Assembly: GCA_963781665.1 (NCBI GenBank)
Contig: CAWAGA010000002.1
Span: 3,658,001-3,722,000 of the forward strand
Reading direction: 5' to 3'
From: JAJYIW01 sp963781665
Lineage (GTDB): Bacteria; Chloroflexota; Anaerolineae; Anaerolineales; Anaerolineaceae
DNA length: 64,000 nucleotides
Part shown: one piece after another, positions 16,476-25,535 of the stretch
Position numbering within the stretch: the stretch's first letter is position 1
Layout of the letters: every line of letters begins with the position of its first letter
The notes under the pieces: generated by a model
Databases searched by the model: none
What the model was told of the DNA's origin: nothing
Seen by the model: only the letters and a program-made list of their open reading frames with translations
Program-made: the position numbers and the translations under genes

Positions 16476-18254
16476 TCAAGGCTGCTTGTTTTCCTCGGGC
16501 AAATCCACGTGGATCGATAACTCTTTAAGCTGTTTGGGCGTTGCCAGCGAAGGGGCGTCGGCCATCAGGTCGCGTGCAGCCTGGTTTTTGGGGAATGCGA
16601 TCACCTCACGGATGTTCGGCTCGTCTGCCAGAAGCATGACCAACCGGTCGATACCCGGGGCGATCCCGCCGTGAGGTGGCGCGCCGTACTCGAAGGCTTC
16701 GAGCAGGTGGCCAAATTTTTGCTGGATTTCCTCGTCTTTCAAGCCCAGAAGCTGGAAAATCTTCAATTGAATGTCACGGCGGTGGATGCGGATGGACCCT
16801 GAAGCCATTTCGTACCCGTTGCAGACCATATCATACGCGTCGGAAAGGATTGAGGCCGGATCGGTATCGAACCTGGCAAGGTCTTCGAGCTGCGGCATGG
16901 TAAAGGGGTGGTGGGCCGCATCCCATTTTTGCTCTTCTTCATTCCAATCGAACATGGGGAAGTCGACGATCCAGGCGAAGGCCATCACGTCCCGATTGAC
17001 CAGCTCCAGGCGGTCCCGGAACAGCAGGCGCAGCGCGCCAAGGCTTTTGTTGACCACACTTTTCTGGTCGGCCACAAAGAGAACCAGGTCGCCTGGTTTT
17101 GCGCCGGTCAAAGACTGCAATGCAGCCACTTCATCCGGCCGGATGAATTTTTGGGCGGTGCCTTTAACGCCTTCGGCGGTGAGGGCCAGGGTTGCCAGAC
17201 CTCTGGCTCCCTGGTCTTTAGCGAAGGTGGTCAGGTCGTCGACTTCTTTGCGCGAATATTCGGCAGCGCCAGGAACCACCAGGCATTTGATCAGGCCGCC
17301 TGCTTTGAGTGTATTCTGGAACACCTGGAAACCGCTGTTTGCAAAAATCTCGTTTAAAGCGTATAACGGCATGCCAAAACGCAGGTCGGGTTTATCGGTC
17401 CCGTAACGGTCAACTGCCTCGGTAAAAGTCAGGCGCGGCCAGGGAGTCGCTAACAGTTTCTTATGGGGCGCCACCACAGGGAGCATGGCGGTGAACAGTT
17501 CTTCCATCAAAGCCAGCACGTCGTCGCGGTGGACGAATGACATTTCCAGGTCGAGCTGAGTGAACTCGGGCTGGCGGTCGCCACGCAGGTCTTCGTCGCG
17601 GAAGCAGCGGGCGATCTGGAAGTAGCGCTCAAAGCCTGCGACCATGAGCAGCTGCTTGAGCTGCTGGGGAGATTGAGGCAGGGCATAAAAACTGCCGGGG
17701 TGCACTCGGGAAGGAACGAGGTAGTCACGGGCGCCTTCGGGAGTGGTCTTGAAGAGGATCGGGGTCTCGACCTCGATGAAACCTTTCTGGTCGAGAAAAT
17801 CACGCATAAACTTGATTACTTTATGCCGCAGGAAGAGGTTGCGCTGCATGCGCTCGTGGCGCAGGTCCAGGTAACGGTATTTAAGGCGGACGCTCTCCTC
17901 GGTGTCCTCGTCTTTGCTGATCATGAAGGGCAGCGGTTTAGCCGGGTTCAGCACCTCACAGCGCTGCACGTCGATCTCGACCTGCCCGGTCGGCAGGCTG
18001 GGATTTTCGGCCCCTTCAGGCCGGCTGCGGACGACGCCGGTTACCTGTAGCACCCATTCATTGCGCGCATCCTGGATCACGGCCAGGTTTGATTTTTCGG
18101 GGTTGGCCACGATCTGGATGATGCCAGAACGATCGCGCAAATCGATAAAGGTCACGCCGCCGTGATCGCGTTGGCGGTGCACCCAACCTGCGAGGGTAAC
18201 GGTTTGTCCAATGTGAGCGGCACGAAGATCGCCGCAAGAATGGGTTTTATACAC
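16476..18254 (-). CDS. aspS: Aspartyl-tRNA synthetase
   Basis: 592 residues, full length for bacterial AspRS. It has the N-terminal OB-fold anticodon domain (GWVHRQRDHGGVTFIDLRDRSG near 22-43), class II motif 2 (FRDEDLRGDRQPEFTQLD near 217-234), a GAD insertion domain near 290-420, and motif 3 (GGIAPGIDRLVMLL near 537). It charges tRNA-Asp, and tRNA-Asn too if the enzyme is non-discriminating. The start is GTG with GGAG 9 bases upstream. Single-gene unit with its own terminator. Confidence 0.97.
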   Translation of the reverse strand: MYKTHSCGDLRAAHIGQTVTLAGWVHRQRDHGGVTFIDLRDRSGIIQIVANPEKSNLAVIQDARNEWVLQVTGVVRSRPEGAENPSLPTGQVEIDVQRCEVLNPAKPLPFMISKDEDTEESVRLKYRYLDLRHERMQRNLFLRHKVIKFMRDFLDQKGFIEVETPILFKTTPEGARDYLVPSRVHPGSFYALPQSPQQLKQLLMVAGFERYFQIARCFRDEDLRGDRQPEFTQLDLEMSFVHRDDVLALMEELFTAMLPVVAPHKKLLATPWPRLTFTEAVDRYGTDKPDLRFGMPLYALNEIFANSGFQVFQNTLKAGGLIKCLVVPGAAEYSRKEVDDLTTFAKDQGARGLATLALTAEGVKGTAQKFIRPDEVAALQSLTGAKPGDLVLFVADQKSVVNKSLGALRLLFRDRLELVNRDVMAFAWIVDFPMFDWNEEEQKWDAAHHPFTMPQLEDLARFDTDPASILSDAYDMVCNGYEMASGSIRIHRRDIQLKIFQLLGLKDEEIQQKFGHLLEAFEYGAPPHGGIAPGIDRLVMLLADEPNIREVIAFPKNQAARDLMADAPSLATPKQLKELSIHVDLPEENKQP

Positions 18255-18789
18255 GAATGATCTCCAATAGTACCAAGAAATTAATGAAGTTGTTTCTGCG
18301 GCTTATTTTAACACGGAGTAGCCGGGTGCGCGGTAACCGGTCGAGAAATAGGTTCTTATAGGCAGACTCCAGGGTGATCTCATTCAATATGCGCCTTAAA
18401 CCTTTTATAAACAGTTGACCTAAAAAAAAGAAAGAAAGCCCCTTTCGGAGCTTTCCCAGGTTTCCCGCATTCCAATTTCCCCCAAGTCTGGAAGGGTAAA
18501 CGTTTGTCTTTGGTTGTGTAATTTACTTCCACCCTTTATGTTACACGTTGTTAGAGATAATATAGCACACTGAGATTAACGGCAGATGACACAGTGATTT
18601 TTGATTAATCTCGATCCTTAAATCAGCCATATACTGATAGTTGAAGGCCGATGGTTACTTCAGTCAGGTCGGGAGAAATTATTGAGCTTGCGAAATGTGA
18701 TTTCATGGTACCTAGCCATAAAATGGCAAACCGCAGACCTCTTGCACCCCAAGTTCATTAAAATTTAGCAATTCATCTTTTCTCAAAGA
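18255..18789. other. 535-bp intergenic region with structured RNA copy A and a tRNA fragment
   Basis: No protein gene is supported here. The region holds candidate RNA A (18420-18552), about 120 bp more of the direct repeat seen at 20150-20270, and at 18736-18751 the 16 bp GACCTCTTGCACCCCA, identical to the anticodon-arm part of the tRNA-Pro at 20440-20455. Confidence 0.7.
18420..18552 (-). ncRNA. Candidate structured small RNA, copy A
   Basis: About 130 nt read on the minus strand and ending in a terminator: hairpin GAAAGC...GCTTTC at 18451-18430, then a T-rich tail. Promoter-like TATATTAT lies at 18564-18557. The sequence is clearly related to copy B (20018-20150). A stem is formed by GTGTAA (18546-18541) and TTACAC (18521-18516). 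Copy B has GTGTTA with TAACAC at the same place, a compensatory two-sided change. A second stem, TTCCA/TGGAA, is kept in both. No known RNA family recognised. Confidence 0.5.
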
Positions 18790-19850
18790 TTAATGATCAT
18801 ATTCGAAGGTTTTAAATCTCGGAGACGTTTCCATTTTATTGTTGATCAACAGCGCTTGCATCTGGTTTTCTTTTCTTACGCTGCCGAAGTGAACGAGGAT
18901 TTGCTTGAGAGTCTTATGCTGCATCAATGGCTCATAATCCGCTGGCTGCATATTTTGAGCGTTGATATGCATAAATTCTTTGAGCCCGGGGACAGATAGG
19001 ATGCTGTCGAGGTTTGATAACCCTTTCATATTATCAAGGATGATACGCCTGAGTTTAATTAGCCCGTTTAACGGGGGCAGTGCGCTTACCTGAGGCAGAG
19101 ACTGTAACACTAAAAACTGCAAACCCGTCAGATTGGAAATCACTTCCAGGTTTGATAACCCTTTGACCTGCCAGAGCTCGAAGTGCTTGATGTTTTCCAT
19201 CCCTTGGACCGCATTAAGGTCGGTGATTCCACCCAGCTTGATGCTCAGTGACCACATATGCTGCAGTGGTTTCAAATAGCTGATATCCGGCGTACTGATC
19301 GAACGTAAGGTGACGTCCTGTAAATCCATGAGCTGAGACATACCTCGATATTTTTTTGTTGACCTTCGATATATAGCCCTTCCAAAGTTTGAAATCGGCT
19401 TATCAGGGATAGGTCCGGTTTCTTCGACCGTGTGCGACCGAGCTGCAACTTCTTTAAGTGGGGTGTAACCAGCTTGAGAAAATCAAAACTTTCCAGGTGA
19501 TAAATGCCGATACAAAGCTTCTCCAGTTTTTCCATGGAAGCAATATTTTCCATGCCTGATGCGTCCATAAGGCAGTCGGCTAAAAAATAGCGGACATTCG
19601 CCATCCTGGCTGTAAATGACAGATCGCAGACCTGGGAGTAATAGCCATAGAGTCTGAGCTCCACGTCCGGTCGTCTGGTAAAGAACTGCTCATTCAACCT
19701 ATCCCAGGTCAAGGGTTGGACTGGGGTGGAGCACTGTAACACCTTCAGGTTTTTATTATCTACCAGGGTTTCGACTTCTTCTGCATTCAGGAAGTCATTA
19801 AATTCCACCCGGTCTTGAAATAGGTTCTTGGACCAGGCTGCGATTGGCAT
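18790..19850 (-). CDS. Leucine-rich-repeat-like protein (frameshifted)
   Basis: About 353 residues if one base is restored in the run of seven T at about 19351-19357. As read, the frame breaks after residue 168. Repeats of about 22-24 residues with hydrophobic spacing are seen throughout, for example ISNLTGLQFLVLQSLPQVSALPP and LNGLIKLRRIILDNMKGLSNLD, as in curved LRR proteins. There is no signal peptide or membrane segment, so it is probably cytoplasmic and binds a partner protein. The start has GGAGGTG 5 bases upstream and a promoter at 19938-19965. It lies between two repeats beside tRNA-Pro, which suggests accessory cargo. Function unknown. Confidence 0.65.
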
Positions 19851-19937
19851 TCACACCTCCAAAATTCGTTCAAATATGCTGGTTCCCCAGGCGCATTTTT
19901 TAGATGATTATTCGCATTCAAAAAAGTGATTATTTCC

Positions 19938-19965
19938 ATTATAAAGATTGCCTCGAAATTAGCAA
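19938..19965 (-). promoter_or_regulatory. Putative promoter of the LRR gene
   Basis: Minus strand TTGCTA (19965-19960) and TATAAT (19943-19938) are spaced 16 bp, about 88 bases before the start codon. Confidence 0.55.
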
Positions 19966-20017
19966 GGACATGGGTGACCCTTGAACAAGGTTTTTCAATA
20001 CTATTATTGAACAAGTG

Positions 20018-20150
20018 TCCTAAAAAAGGGAAAGCTCCGAAAGGGGCTTTCCCAGGTTTCCCACATTCCAATTTTCCCACTAGTCTGGAAGGGTGAACGC
20101 TTATCTTTGGCTGTGTTATTTGCTTCCCCCCTTTGTTGTAACACGTTGTT
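20018..20150 (-). ncRNA. Candidate structured small RNA, copy B
   Basis: Minus-strand RNA of about 130 nt ending in the hairpin GGGAAAGC/GCTTTCCC (20054-20029) with a run of six T at 20024-20019. A possible -10 CATTAT is at 20160-20155. Stem GTGTTA (20144-20139) with TAACAC (20118-20113) covaries with copy A. The two copies share roughly three quarters or more of their bases by eye over about 250 bp. Family unknown. Confidence 0.5.
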
Positions 20151-20310
20151 AGAGATAATGTTGCACTCAGAAATTAACGGCAGGTGACAATATGATTTTC
20201 GACTAATCTAGATATTAAATCGGCCGTCTGCTGATAACTGACGGTTGATGACTATTCAAGTCGGGGGGAGAGGGTTTCCTGTCCTTCGATGGGAGAATCC
20301 TCCGAAACAA

Positions 20311-20337
20311 AAACCACCCTCCTGAGTGGTTTTATTT
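20311..20337. terminator. Small terminator-like hairpin
   Basis: AAACCAC (20311-20317) pairs with GTGGTTT (20326-20332) around an 8-nt loop, followed by TATTT on the plus strand. It lies just before the extra tRNA 3'-end copy at 20340-20355. Confidence 0.5.
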
Positions 20338-20339
20338 AG

Positions 20340-20355
20340 GTCGGGGCGAGAGGAT
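20340..20355 (-). repeat. Exact copy of the tRNA-Pro 3' end
   Basis: GTCGGGGCGAGAGGAT is identical to 20414-20429, the 3' end of tRNA-Pro plus one flanking base. A diverged copy lies at 20260-20274. Such copies are what integration of elements at a tRNA 3' end leaves behind. Confidence 0.75.
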
Positions 20356-20376
20356 ATGCCTGTGCCATGAAATGGT

Positions 20377-20410
20377 AAACCGCAGACCTCTACTTGTCTG
20401 CGGTTTTAAT
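20377..20410. terminator. Terminator hairpin downstream of tRNA-Pro
   Basis: An 11-bp stem, 20377-20387 with 20396-20406, and an 8-nt loop. It begins 8 bases beyond the tRNA 3' end on the minus strand. T-runs flank it mainly on the plus side, so it may act both ways. Confidence 0.6.
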
Positions 20411-20413
20411 TCT

Positions 20414-20489
<76 letters not shown>

Positions 20490-20508
20490 ATCTCTAACAA
20501 CGTCCCAA

Positions 20509-20537
20509 ATTATAAGCGATCTAAGCTGATTGCGCAA
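20509..20537 (-). promoter_or_regulatory. tRNA-Pro promoter
   Basis: Minus strand TTGCGC (20537-20532), 17-bp spacer, TATAAT (20514-20509), 20 bases upstream of the mature tRNA. Confidence 0.7.
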
Positions 20538-20671
20538 GAAAGAGGAAGGGTAAATTCGCTTCTACCAAATTCATACTTGAATTTGAGGATTAATTTATGA
20601 TAATATAGATGTTAATAATCTATTAATGCTGGAAATTTACTAGTTGAGGTCAAGTCATAGGAGGTTTATAA

Positions 20672-23017
20672 ATGGATGGGAATGATGACCGGAATGTCTC
20701 GAACCCTAAGGTCCCACTGGGAGGAGATTATTGGGACGCAGAGGCAGCTGCTCCTCTTTGGGGTTTCGTCGATACTCACGCCCACCTGATGGCTCATCTT
20801 GCCTTCGGTGGTAAGGCTTTTTGGGGTGAACCTTACGATCCGAACCACTCGGGTGACGCTGGATTGGAACATGCGCTGAGGTCATGCGAGCCAATCCACG
20901 GCGGATTATTTGATGTCAACCCGGAGTTTGGCCATCCGGCTTCGGGCGGCTGGCCTGAATTCATCATCTGGCCTCGTTTTACGACCCTGGTCCACCAGCA
21001 GGCTTACATTGATTGGATCTACCGGGCTTTCCAGGGCGGGCTGCGGTTGATTACCTGCCTGGCAGTCAATAACGAGTTATTGGCGCATAAAACCAATCCC
21101 CAAACCCCTCAGGACGATCGTTTGGCTATCCAAACCCAGATCGCGGCTATGAAAGAGATGGCCCATCATGTGGATGCCCAGGCCGGGAGGCCTGGAAAAG
21201 GCTGGCTGCAGATCGTGTACTCTCCCGATGAAGCTTACAAGGCAATCAGCGAGAATAAACTGGCGGTTATCCTGGGCGTCGAAGTTGATTCGCTCGGAAA
21301 TTGGAGAAAAAAGCAAGACCTGGATAAGGTAACCGGAGGTGATCTGGAAATCGCCAGGGGTGTGATCGGCCGCGAGTTGGATTGGCTTTATGCCCAGGGC
21401 ATCAGGCAAATCACCCCCATCCACCTGACCAATAATGCCTTTGGCGGGACGGCCATATACATGCGTTTCCTGGAGACGATCAACGTTTTCGTCAACGGGG
21501 AACGGTGGGATGTGGAAGATGCCTGGGATACAGGTGTGCGCTACCGTCTGGATTACGATGGAACCGACCTGGTCGACGATCTCGAGCGAGCAGTAGCGAT
21601 TTCAGGCCACCGCATCATGAAAATGCACCGGCGCACGCTGGTAGACCACATTCCGGGGATCCACGATTTGGTCGAAGCTGGTGAAGCGCCTAAACTGCGT
21701 GGAGGGCATGCTAATTCACGCGGGCTGAACGATTACGGCAGGGTGCTGCTCGAAGAGATGATGGCACGCGGCATGATCATCGACGTCGACCATATGTCTG
21801 AGAAAGCTACCGATGCCGCCCTGACTCTGGTCGAAAAAAATAATTATCCCGTCATCTGTTCCCATACCTGGTTCAGAGATCTGCTGTACAGCGCCGATAC
21901 CGAGTTCGATAGTGTCCGCCATGAGCCCTACGGCACCAGTGACGTCCACAAGATCGCCCACGAGGCGGGTAAACGCGGTGACCAGATCGAGCGAATCGGC
22001 AAGCTGGGCGGGTTCGTATCGCCAATCATCAACCAGGGTGATATCGCCGGCCTGCGCCGAACCCTTCCGGATTTAGCATATAAAATACCTCGGCCCAACG
22101 CCGGATCGAGCACTGCCTGGGCGCAGGCGTACCTCTATGCGGTGGAAAAATTGAAGGGTCGCGGGGTTGGAATCGGTTCGGATATCAACGGGGCGGCTGG
22201 TCTGCCTGGCCCGCGGTTTGGCCCATATGCCGCCTATGGCGTGCTGGCAGACGAACGGCGTATCGCCGACCGCCAGCGCGAAATCGACCAACAAGAAAAC
22301 GGGGTTGCCTATACCGAACCTCTGCGCGATTACCGTTGGTACCGCTTCGAATCGCGCCTGGAAGGAGGTTATTCGGATGAAGAGGAGGATATCTGGCAGG
22401 CGATCGCCCAATATGAGGCCGGTTATAACCCCTGGATCCACCGCCACCAAGATTGGGATTTCCCCGAGGCCTCTGTGCGCCAGATGCTGGATCGGATGAA
22501 AGTATTCCACAATCAAGAATTTGTGGATAATGTCACCAAAGGTTTCTGGGCGGCTGATTTGAAAATCAGCGTCGATGACCGCCAGGTAGAGGAATGGCCG
22601 GTGGAGCAAAAGGCAGCTTATTATATCCGCCGGGGTATGGTTGAGCTCGGGCAAACCGACCATGATGTCATCGTTGAGCTCATGGGTAAAATGGAGGCGA
22701 TCTGGGAAAAATGGAAGGCGATGAAGGGTGATAACCGCCCCCTGGAGCGCTGTGTCGCCGGCGAGCGCCGTGATTTTGACATCAATCTGGATGGGATGGC
22801 CCATTATGGGATGCTCCCGGATTTTTTGCAAGACCTGTGTAACAGCGGGTTAACGGCCGAAGATCTGGCACCTCTGTTCCGGTCGGCATACGATTACATC
22901 CAGATGTGGAAAGCCTGCGAAGGCAAAGCTGTGAGATCGACCGGCCAACAGCCGATTAAGATCGAGGGTCTGCGCAATGAAAATAAGGACCAATTGATGG
23001 ATACGCCAGGCCTCTGA
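20672..23017 (+). CDS. M19 (renal dipeptidase)-like metallohydrolase, oversized
   Basis: 781 residues, about twice the usual 320-410 of membrane-dipeptidase relatives. TIM-barrel metal positions can be followed: DTHAH at 34-38 (HxH where M19 has HxD), Glu in LGVEVDS near 205, His in IIDVDHMSE near 370, His in CSHTW near 393, and Asp in GIGSDINGA near 507. The C-terminus DGMAHYGMLPDFLQDL resembles M19 ends, where a helix closes the site. Long insertions lie at about 60-200 and 525-700. No signal peptide, so cytoplasmic. It starts after AGGAGG with ideal spacing. Could cleave dipeptides, beta-lactams or another amide. Confidence 0.8.
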   Translation: MDGNDDRNVSNPKVPLGGDYWDAEAAAPLWGFVDTHAHLMAHLAFGGKAFWGEPYDPNHSGDAGLEHALRSCEPIHGGLFDVNPEFGHPASGGWPEFIIWPRFTTLVHQQAYIDWIYRAFQGGLRLITCLAVNNELLAHKTNPQTPQDDRLAIQTQIAAMKEMAHHVDAQAGRPGKGWLQIVYSPDEAYKAISENKLAVILGVEVDSLGNWRKKQDLDKVTGGDLEIARGVIGRELDWLYAQGIRQITPIHLTNNAFGGTAIYMRFLETINVFVNGERWDVEDAWDTGVRYRLDYDGTDLVDDLERAVAISGHRIMKMHRRTLVDHIPGIHDLVEAGEAPKLRGGHANSRGLNDYGRVLLEEMMARGMIIDVDHMSEKATDAALTLVEKNNYPVICSHTWFRDLLYSADTEFDSVRHEPYGTSDVHKIAHEAGKRGDQIERIGKLGGFVSPIINQGDIAGLRRTLPDLAYKIPRPNAGSSTAWAQAYLYAVEKLKGRGVGIGSDINGAAGLPGPRFGPYAAYGVLADERRIADRQREIDQQENGVAYTEPLRDYRWYRFESRLEGGYSDEEEDIWQAIAQYEAGYNPWIHRHQDWDFPEASVRQMLDRMKVFHNQEFVDNVTKGFWAADLKISVDDRQVEEWPVEQKAAYYIRRGMVELGQTDHDVIVELMGKMEAIWEKWKAMKGDNRPLERCVAGERRDFDINLDGMAHYGMLPDFLQDLCNSGLTAEDLAPLFRSAYDYIQMWKACEGKAVRSTGQQPIKIEGLRNENKDQLMDTPGL

Positions 23018-23088
23018 TTGCATCCTGGCGATACCATTTTCAATTGGTGACCAGGTAAAAACAGGTTTCAATAACAGAGAGGGATACG

Positions 23089-23568
23089 ATGAGCCTGGAA
23101 AGTTTTTACGAAATCGTGTCGGGAATATGTTTCGCCCTCACGGGCCTGTGGTGGACGGTGGTTGAATCCCGTAAAGATTGGCTGAAGGACGCCGAGCTGC
23201 GCGGCCTGGCCGGGGGCGTATACGCATCGTTTTTGATCCCTGGGGTAATGTCGTTGGGAGCTCAGATCGGTGGAGACAATAAACTCGTCTGGCGCTCGGT
23301 CTTTGGAATTGCGGCGATCATTGGAATGATCTTCACGACTCGGCTGCTAAACCGCATCCGCAAATTGCCCAATCCGGGTTTCTTTGCTCGGAGCCGCTGG
23401 TTTGTGATATTTCTTTATGCTCTGGTATTAATCCTGGGCATATTCCCCGAACTGGCAGGCCCGAGCGGTTTGACCCCGATCCAGGTTGAAGCAATCCTGC
23501 TTTGTTTCATCATTCTAACCGGGCATGGCCTGGCATGGGAGATGATGACCACCAGGAAAATTGAATGA
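23089..23568 (+). CDS. Small multi-pass membrane protein
   Basis: 159 residues with about five hydrophobic segments (roughly 5-25, 45-65, 70-90, 105-122, 132-150) and no recognised catalytic motif. It follows the dipeptidase-like gene by 71 bases on the same strand and has GAGAGGG upstream. Function unknown. Confidence 0.7.
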   Translation: MSLESFYEIVSGICFALTGLWWTVVESRKDWLKDAELRGLAGGVYASFLIPGVMSLGAQIGGDNKLVWRSVFGIAAIIGMIFTTRLLNRIRKLPNPGFFARSRWFVIFLYALVLILGIFPELAGPSGLTPIQVEAILLCFIILTGHGLAWEMMTTRKIE

Positions 23569-23572
23569 CGAT

Positions 23573-24349
23573 TCAAGAAGATTGTGGAACCCAGCCGATG
23601 GCATAGAAGGTGGGAATGAACAAAACGCGTTCTCCCGATTGCCAGGCGGCCTGGTCGATTTTTTTGTAGGCTTCGATCTGCTGGGGGCCGTAATAGGGCT
23701 GCAAATCCGAGTCTAAGGTGGTCCATTCCGAGTCCAGGTCGTAGCTGGCTGCCGGATGGCGCCATTCACCACCCAATACCCCGGTTTCGACCTCTTCTAA
23801 CCCGGCTTGCAAAAACAAACCGGCAAGTTTTCGTCCGGTAAACGGATTAGCACCCTGCCGTTCGAGAGCCAGGGTCTGATATTTGCTGGTTTCAACCAGT
23901 TCGAGGGGATAATCAATCCGGCCGCCGTAATCAGGCTCAGCTAAAGCCAGGATGGCTTTCCCTGGGTGGGTCACCCGCTTCATTTCGACCAATCCTTTTA
24001 ACGGATCATGTAGCCAGAGCAGCAGGAAATGGCTAAAGGTGAGATCGAAAGAACGATCGGCGAATGGCAGATCGAAGGCGTTTCCCTGGAGATAGGTTGT
24101 CTGGGAATCGTGAGAGCCGGCAAAGGAAATAAAATCTGCGGCTAAATCCAGGCCATAGACCTGGGCAGAGGTCAGCTGGGGCAGTTCTCGAGTCAAAACT
24201 CCGGTGCCGCAGCCAACTTCGAGAATATGTTGGCATTGCTGGACGCCGGAGTTTATATATAGTCTAGTCCTGATGGCCTGAGTCCAGCCGGCCTGGACCG
24301 TAAACCGGGTGTGCCATTCAGCGGGTGAAAGCGAACCGGCCAAACCCAT
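23573..24349 (-). CDS. SAM-dependent methyltransferase
   Basis: About 258 residues from the ATG at 24349, which lies one base after the stop of the preceding gene; a longer in-frame start would overlap it. Class I fold: ILEVGCGTGVLTREL (motif I, about 42-56), GLDLAADF (acidic loop), and GNAFDLPFADRSFDLTFSHFLLLWLHD (motifs II/III). Last gene of the radical-SAM operon. It could methylate a tail peptide, a carboxylate or a small molecule of that system. Confidence 0.85.
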   Translation of the reverse strand: MGLAGSLSPAEWHTRFTVQAGWTQAIRTRLYINSGVQQCQHILEVGCGTGVLTRELPQLTSAQVYGLDLAADFISFAGSHDSQTTYLQGNAFDLPFADRSFDLTFSHFLLLWLHDPLKGLVEMKRVTHPGKAILALAEPDYGGRIDYPLELVETSKYQTLALERQGANPFTGRKLAGLFLQAGLEEVETGVLGGEWRHPAASYDLDSEWTTLDSDLQPYYGPQQIEAYKKIDQAAWQSGERVLFIPTFYAIGWVPQSS

Positions 24350-24350
24350 A

Positions 24351-25520
24351 TTATTGTTGTTCTGGCCGTTTGGCCCAAATTTTCTCCCAGTCATCGGTGA
24401 GCAGGTTCCCCATTACAGTGGGGTGTCCTTGGGCGGCGATGACGTCTCCATCAGGCTCGACGTACAACCAGGCGACACCTTCACCTTTTTCGAGGGGATG
24501 GTCGCCTTCGGCCAGCTCCAGGGCGACCGGATGGAAGGTCGAATAAGGCACCGGCAGATCCCAGACCAGGTTCAGGTGTTTTTCGGCCACATACTTGCGG
24601 ATCTCCTCAAGCGGGCCGGCCAGCGCCAGGTCGCTCGTGCTTAACGAGATCGAGGTGACCTTCATATCGGTCAGGCGATCGATCAGTGCTTCCATCTGGG
24701 TAGAGTTATCGGGAGTGATGGTCAGGTGGACAGTGGTAAAGATATCTTCGCTGATCACGTCTCGAAGCGCTTCCCAGGATTGGTCTTCACCCGGATCGAG
24801 CAACATCATCAAGTGGTCGAGGCCGCTTTGCAGCAAGCTTTGGAGGTAAGCCGGGTTCGAAAGGCGTAAACCATCTGTGAGCAATCCGGTTACCTGTCCG
24901 ATTTTCTCGCAGTAGGCAATCAAATCTGGCAGATCTGGCCGTAAAGTTGGTTCGCCGCCGGTGAAGATAACATGAGGGATGCCGGCCTGCCAGGCTTTAC
25001 CGAGGATCTGCTGCCATTCTGTGGTTAACAACTCACGACCGACCCGGTCCAGCGGAGCTTGATTGGGCTGGGCTTGTTCGCGAAGCTGGTAGGTCAGAGC
25101 GCAGTCCAGGCGATACGGCGCCGAGACTCCGGTGGAGTAGGGTTCACGCCGGTCGAAATCCAGAAATGTTTCCGGGTCGAGATCGGGGGTGTGGATTAAG
25201 GATTCAAGGCGTTCACGCAGGTTGTGGTAATCATCGCTGGCGACTGACTTCGGCACGCGGTAGCGCCGGGTGAACTCAGAAATCACCTCTTCTTCTGAGA
25301 GCCCCTTTACCATGTAGTAGGCATATTCGGCCGCGGTACCGTTGAGATGCAGCACGGTTTTGGCATTGACGATTAACAGACCCATGCCGTTGGCATCCAG
25401 GCGCAAATGGAGCCGGTAGGCTTCGGGGGCATCCGCTGGCGTGTGGTATTCGTAGATGCCGGCTGGTAAAGGCTGGTGATTGACGAAAATGTGGCGAATC
25501 GTCTCAGAAAATCTTTTCAT
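24351..25520 (-). CDS. Radical SAM-like pseudoenzyme with PqqD-like N-terminal domain
   Basis: 389 residues, clearly paralogous along its length to the next gene upstream: HLRLDANGMGLLIVNAKTVLHLN matches HLRLDPDGQGLLMVNASRVYQLN, and HVIFTGGEPTLRPDLPDLI matches HVVFTGGEPTIRSDLAELV. The [4Fe-4S] motif CNNACGHC is replaced by a Gln/Asn/Ala stretch after ALTYQLR near residue 145. The SPASM cysteines are also gone: WLYVEPDGDVIAAQGHP stands where the paralogue has CVESDGSVIPCQSYYEP. The SAM-binding GGEP is kept. It should be unable to do radical chemistry and may be a scaffold or peptide-binding partner. The frame is intact, so it is not simply decaying. Confidence 0.85.
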   Translation of the reverse strand: MKRFSETIRHIFVNHQPLPAGIYEYHTPADAPEAYRLHLRLDANGMGLLIVNAKTVLHLNGTAAEYAYYMVKGLSEEEVISEFTRRYRVPKSVASDDYHNLRERLESLIHTPDLDPETFLDFDRREPYSTGVSAPYRLDCALTYQLREQAQPNQAPLDRVGRELLTTEWQQILGKAWQAGIPHVIFTGGEPTLRPDLPDLIAYCEKIGQVTGLLTDGLRLSNPAYLQSLLQSGLDHLMMLLDPGEDQSWEALRDVISEDIFTTVHLTITPDNSTQMEALIDRLTDMKVTSISLSTSDLALAGPLEEIRKYVAEKHLNLVWDLPVPYSTFHPVALELAEGDHPLEKGEGVAWLYVEPDGDVIAAQGHPTVMGNLLTDDWEKIWAKRPEQQ

Positions 25521-25535
25521 AATTCCCTCACAAAA

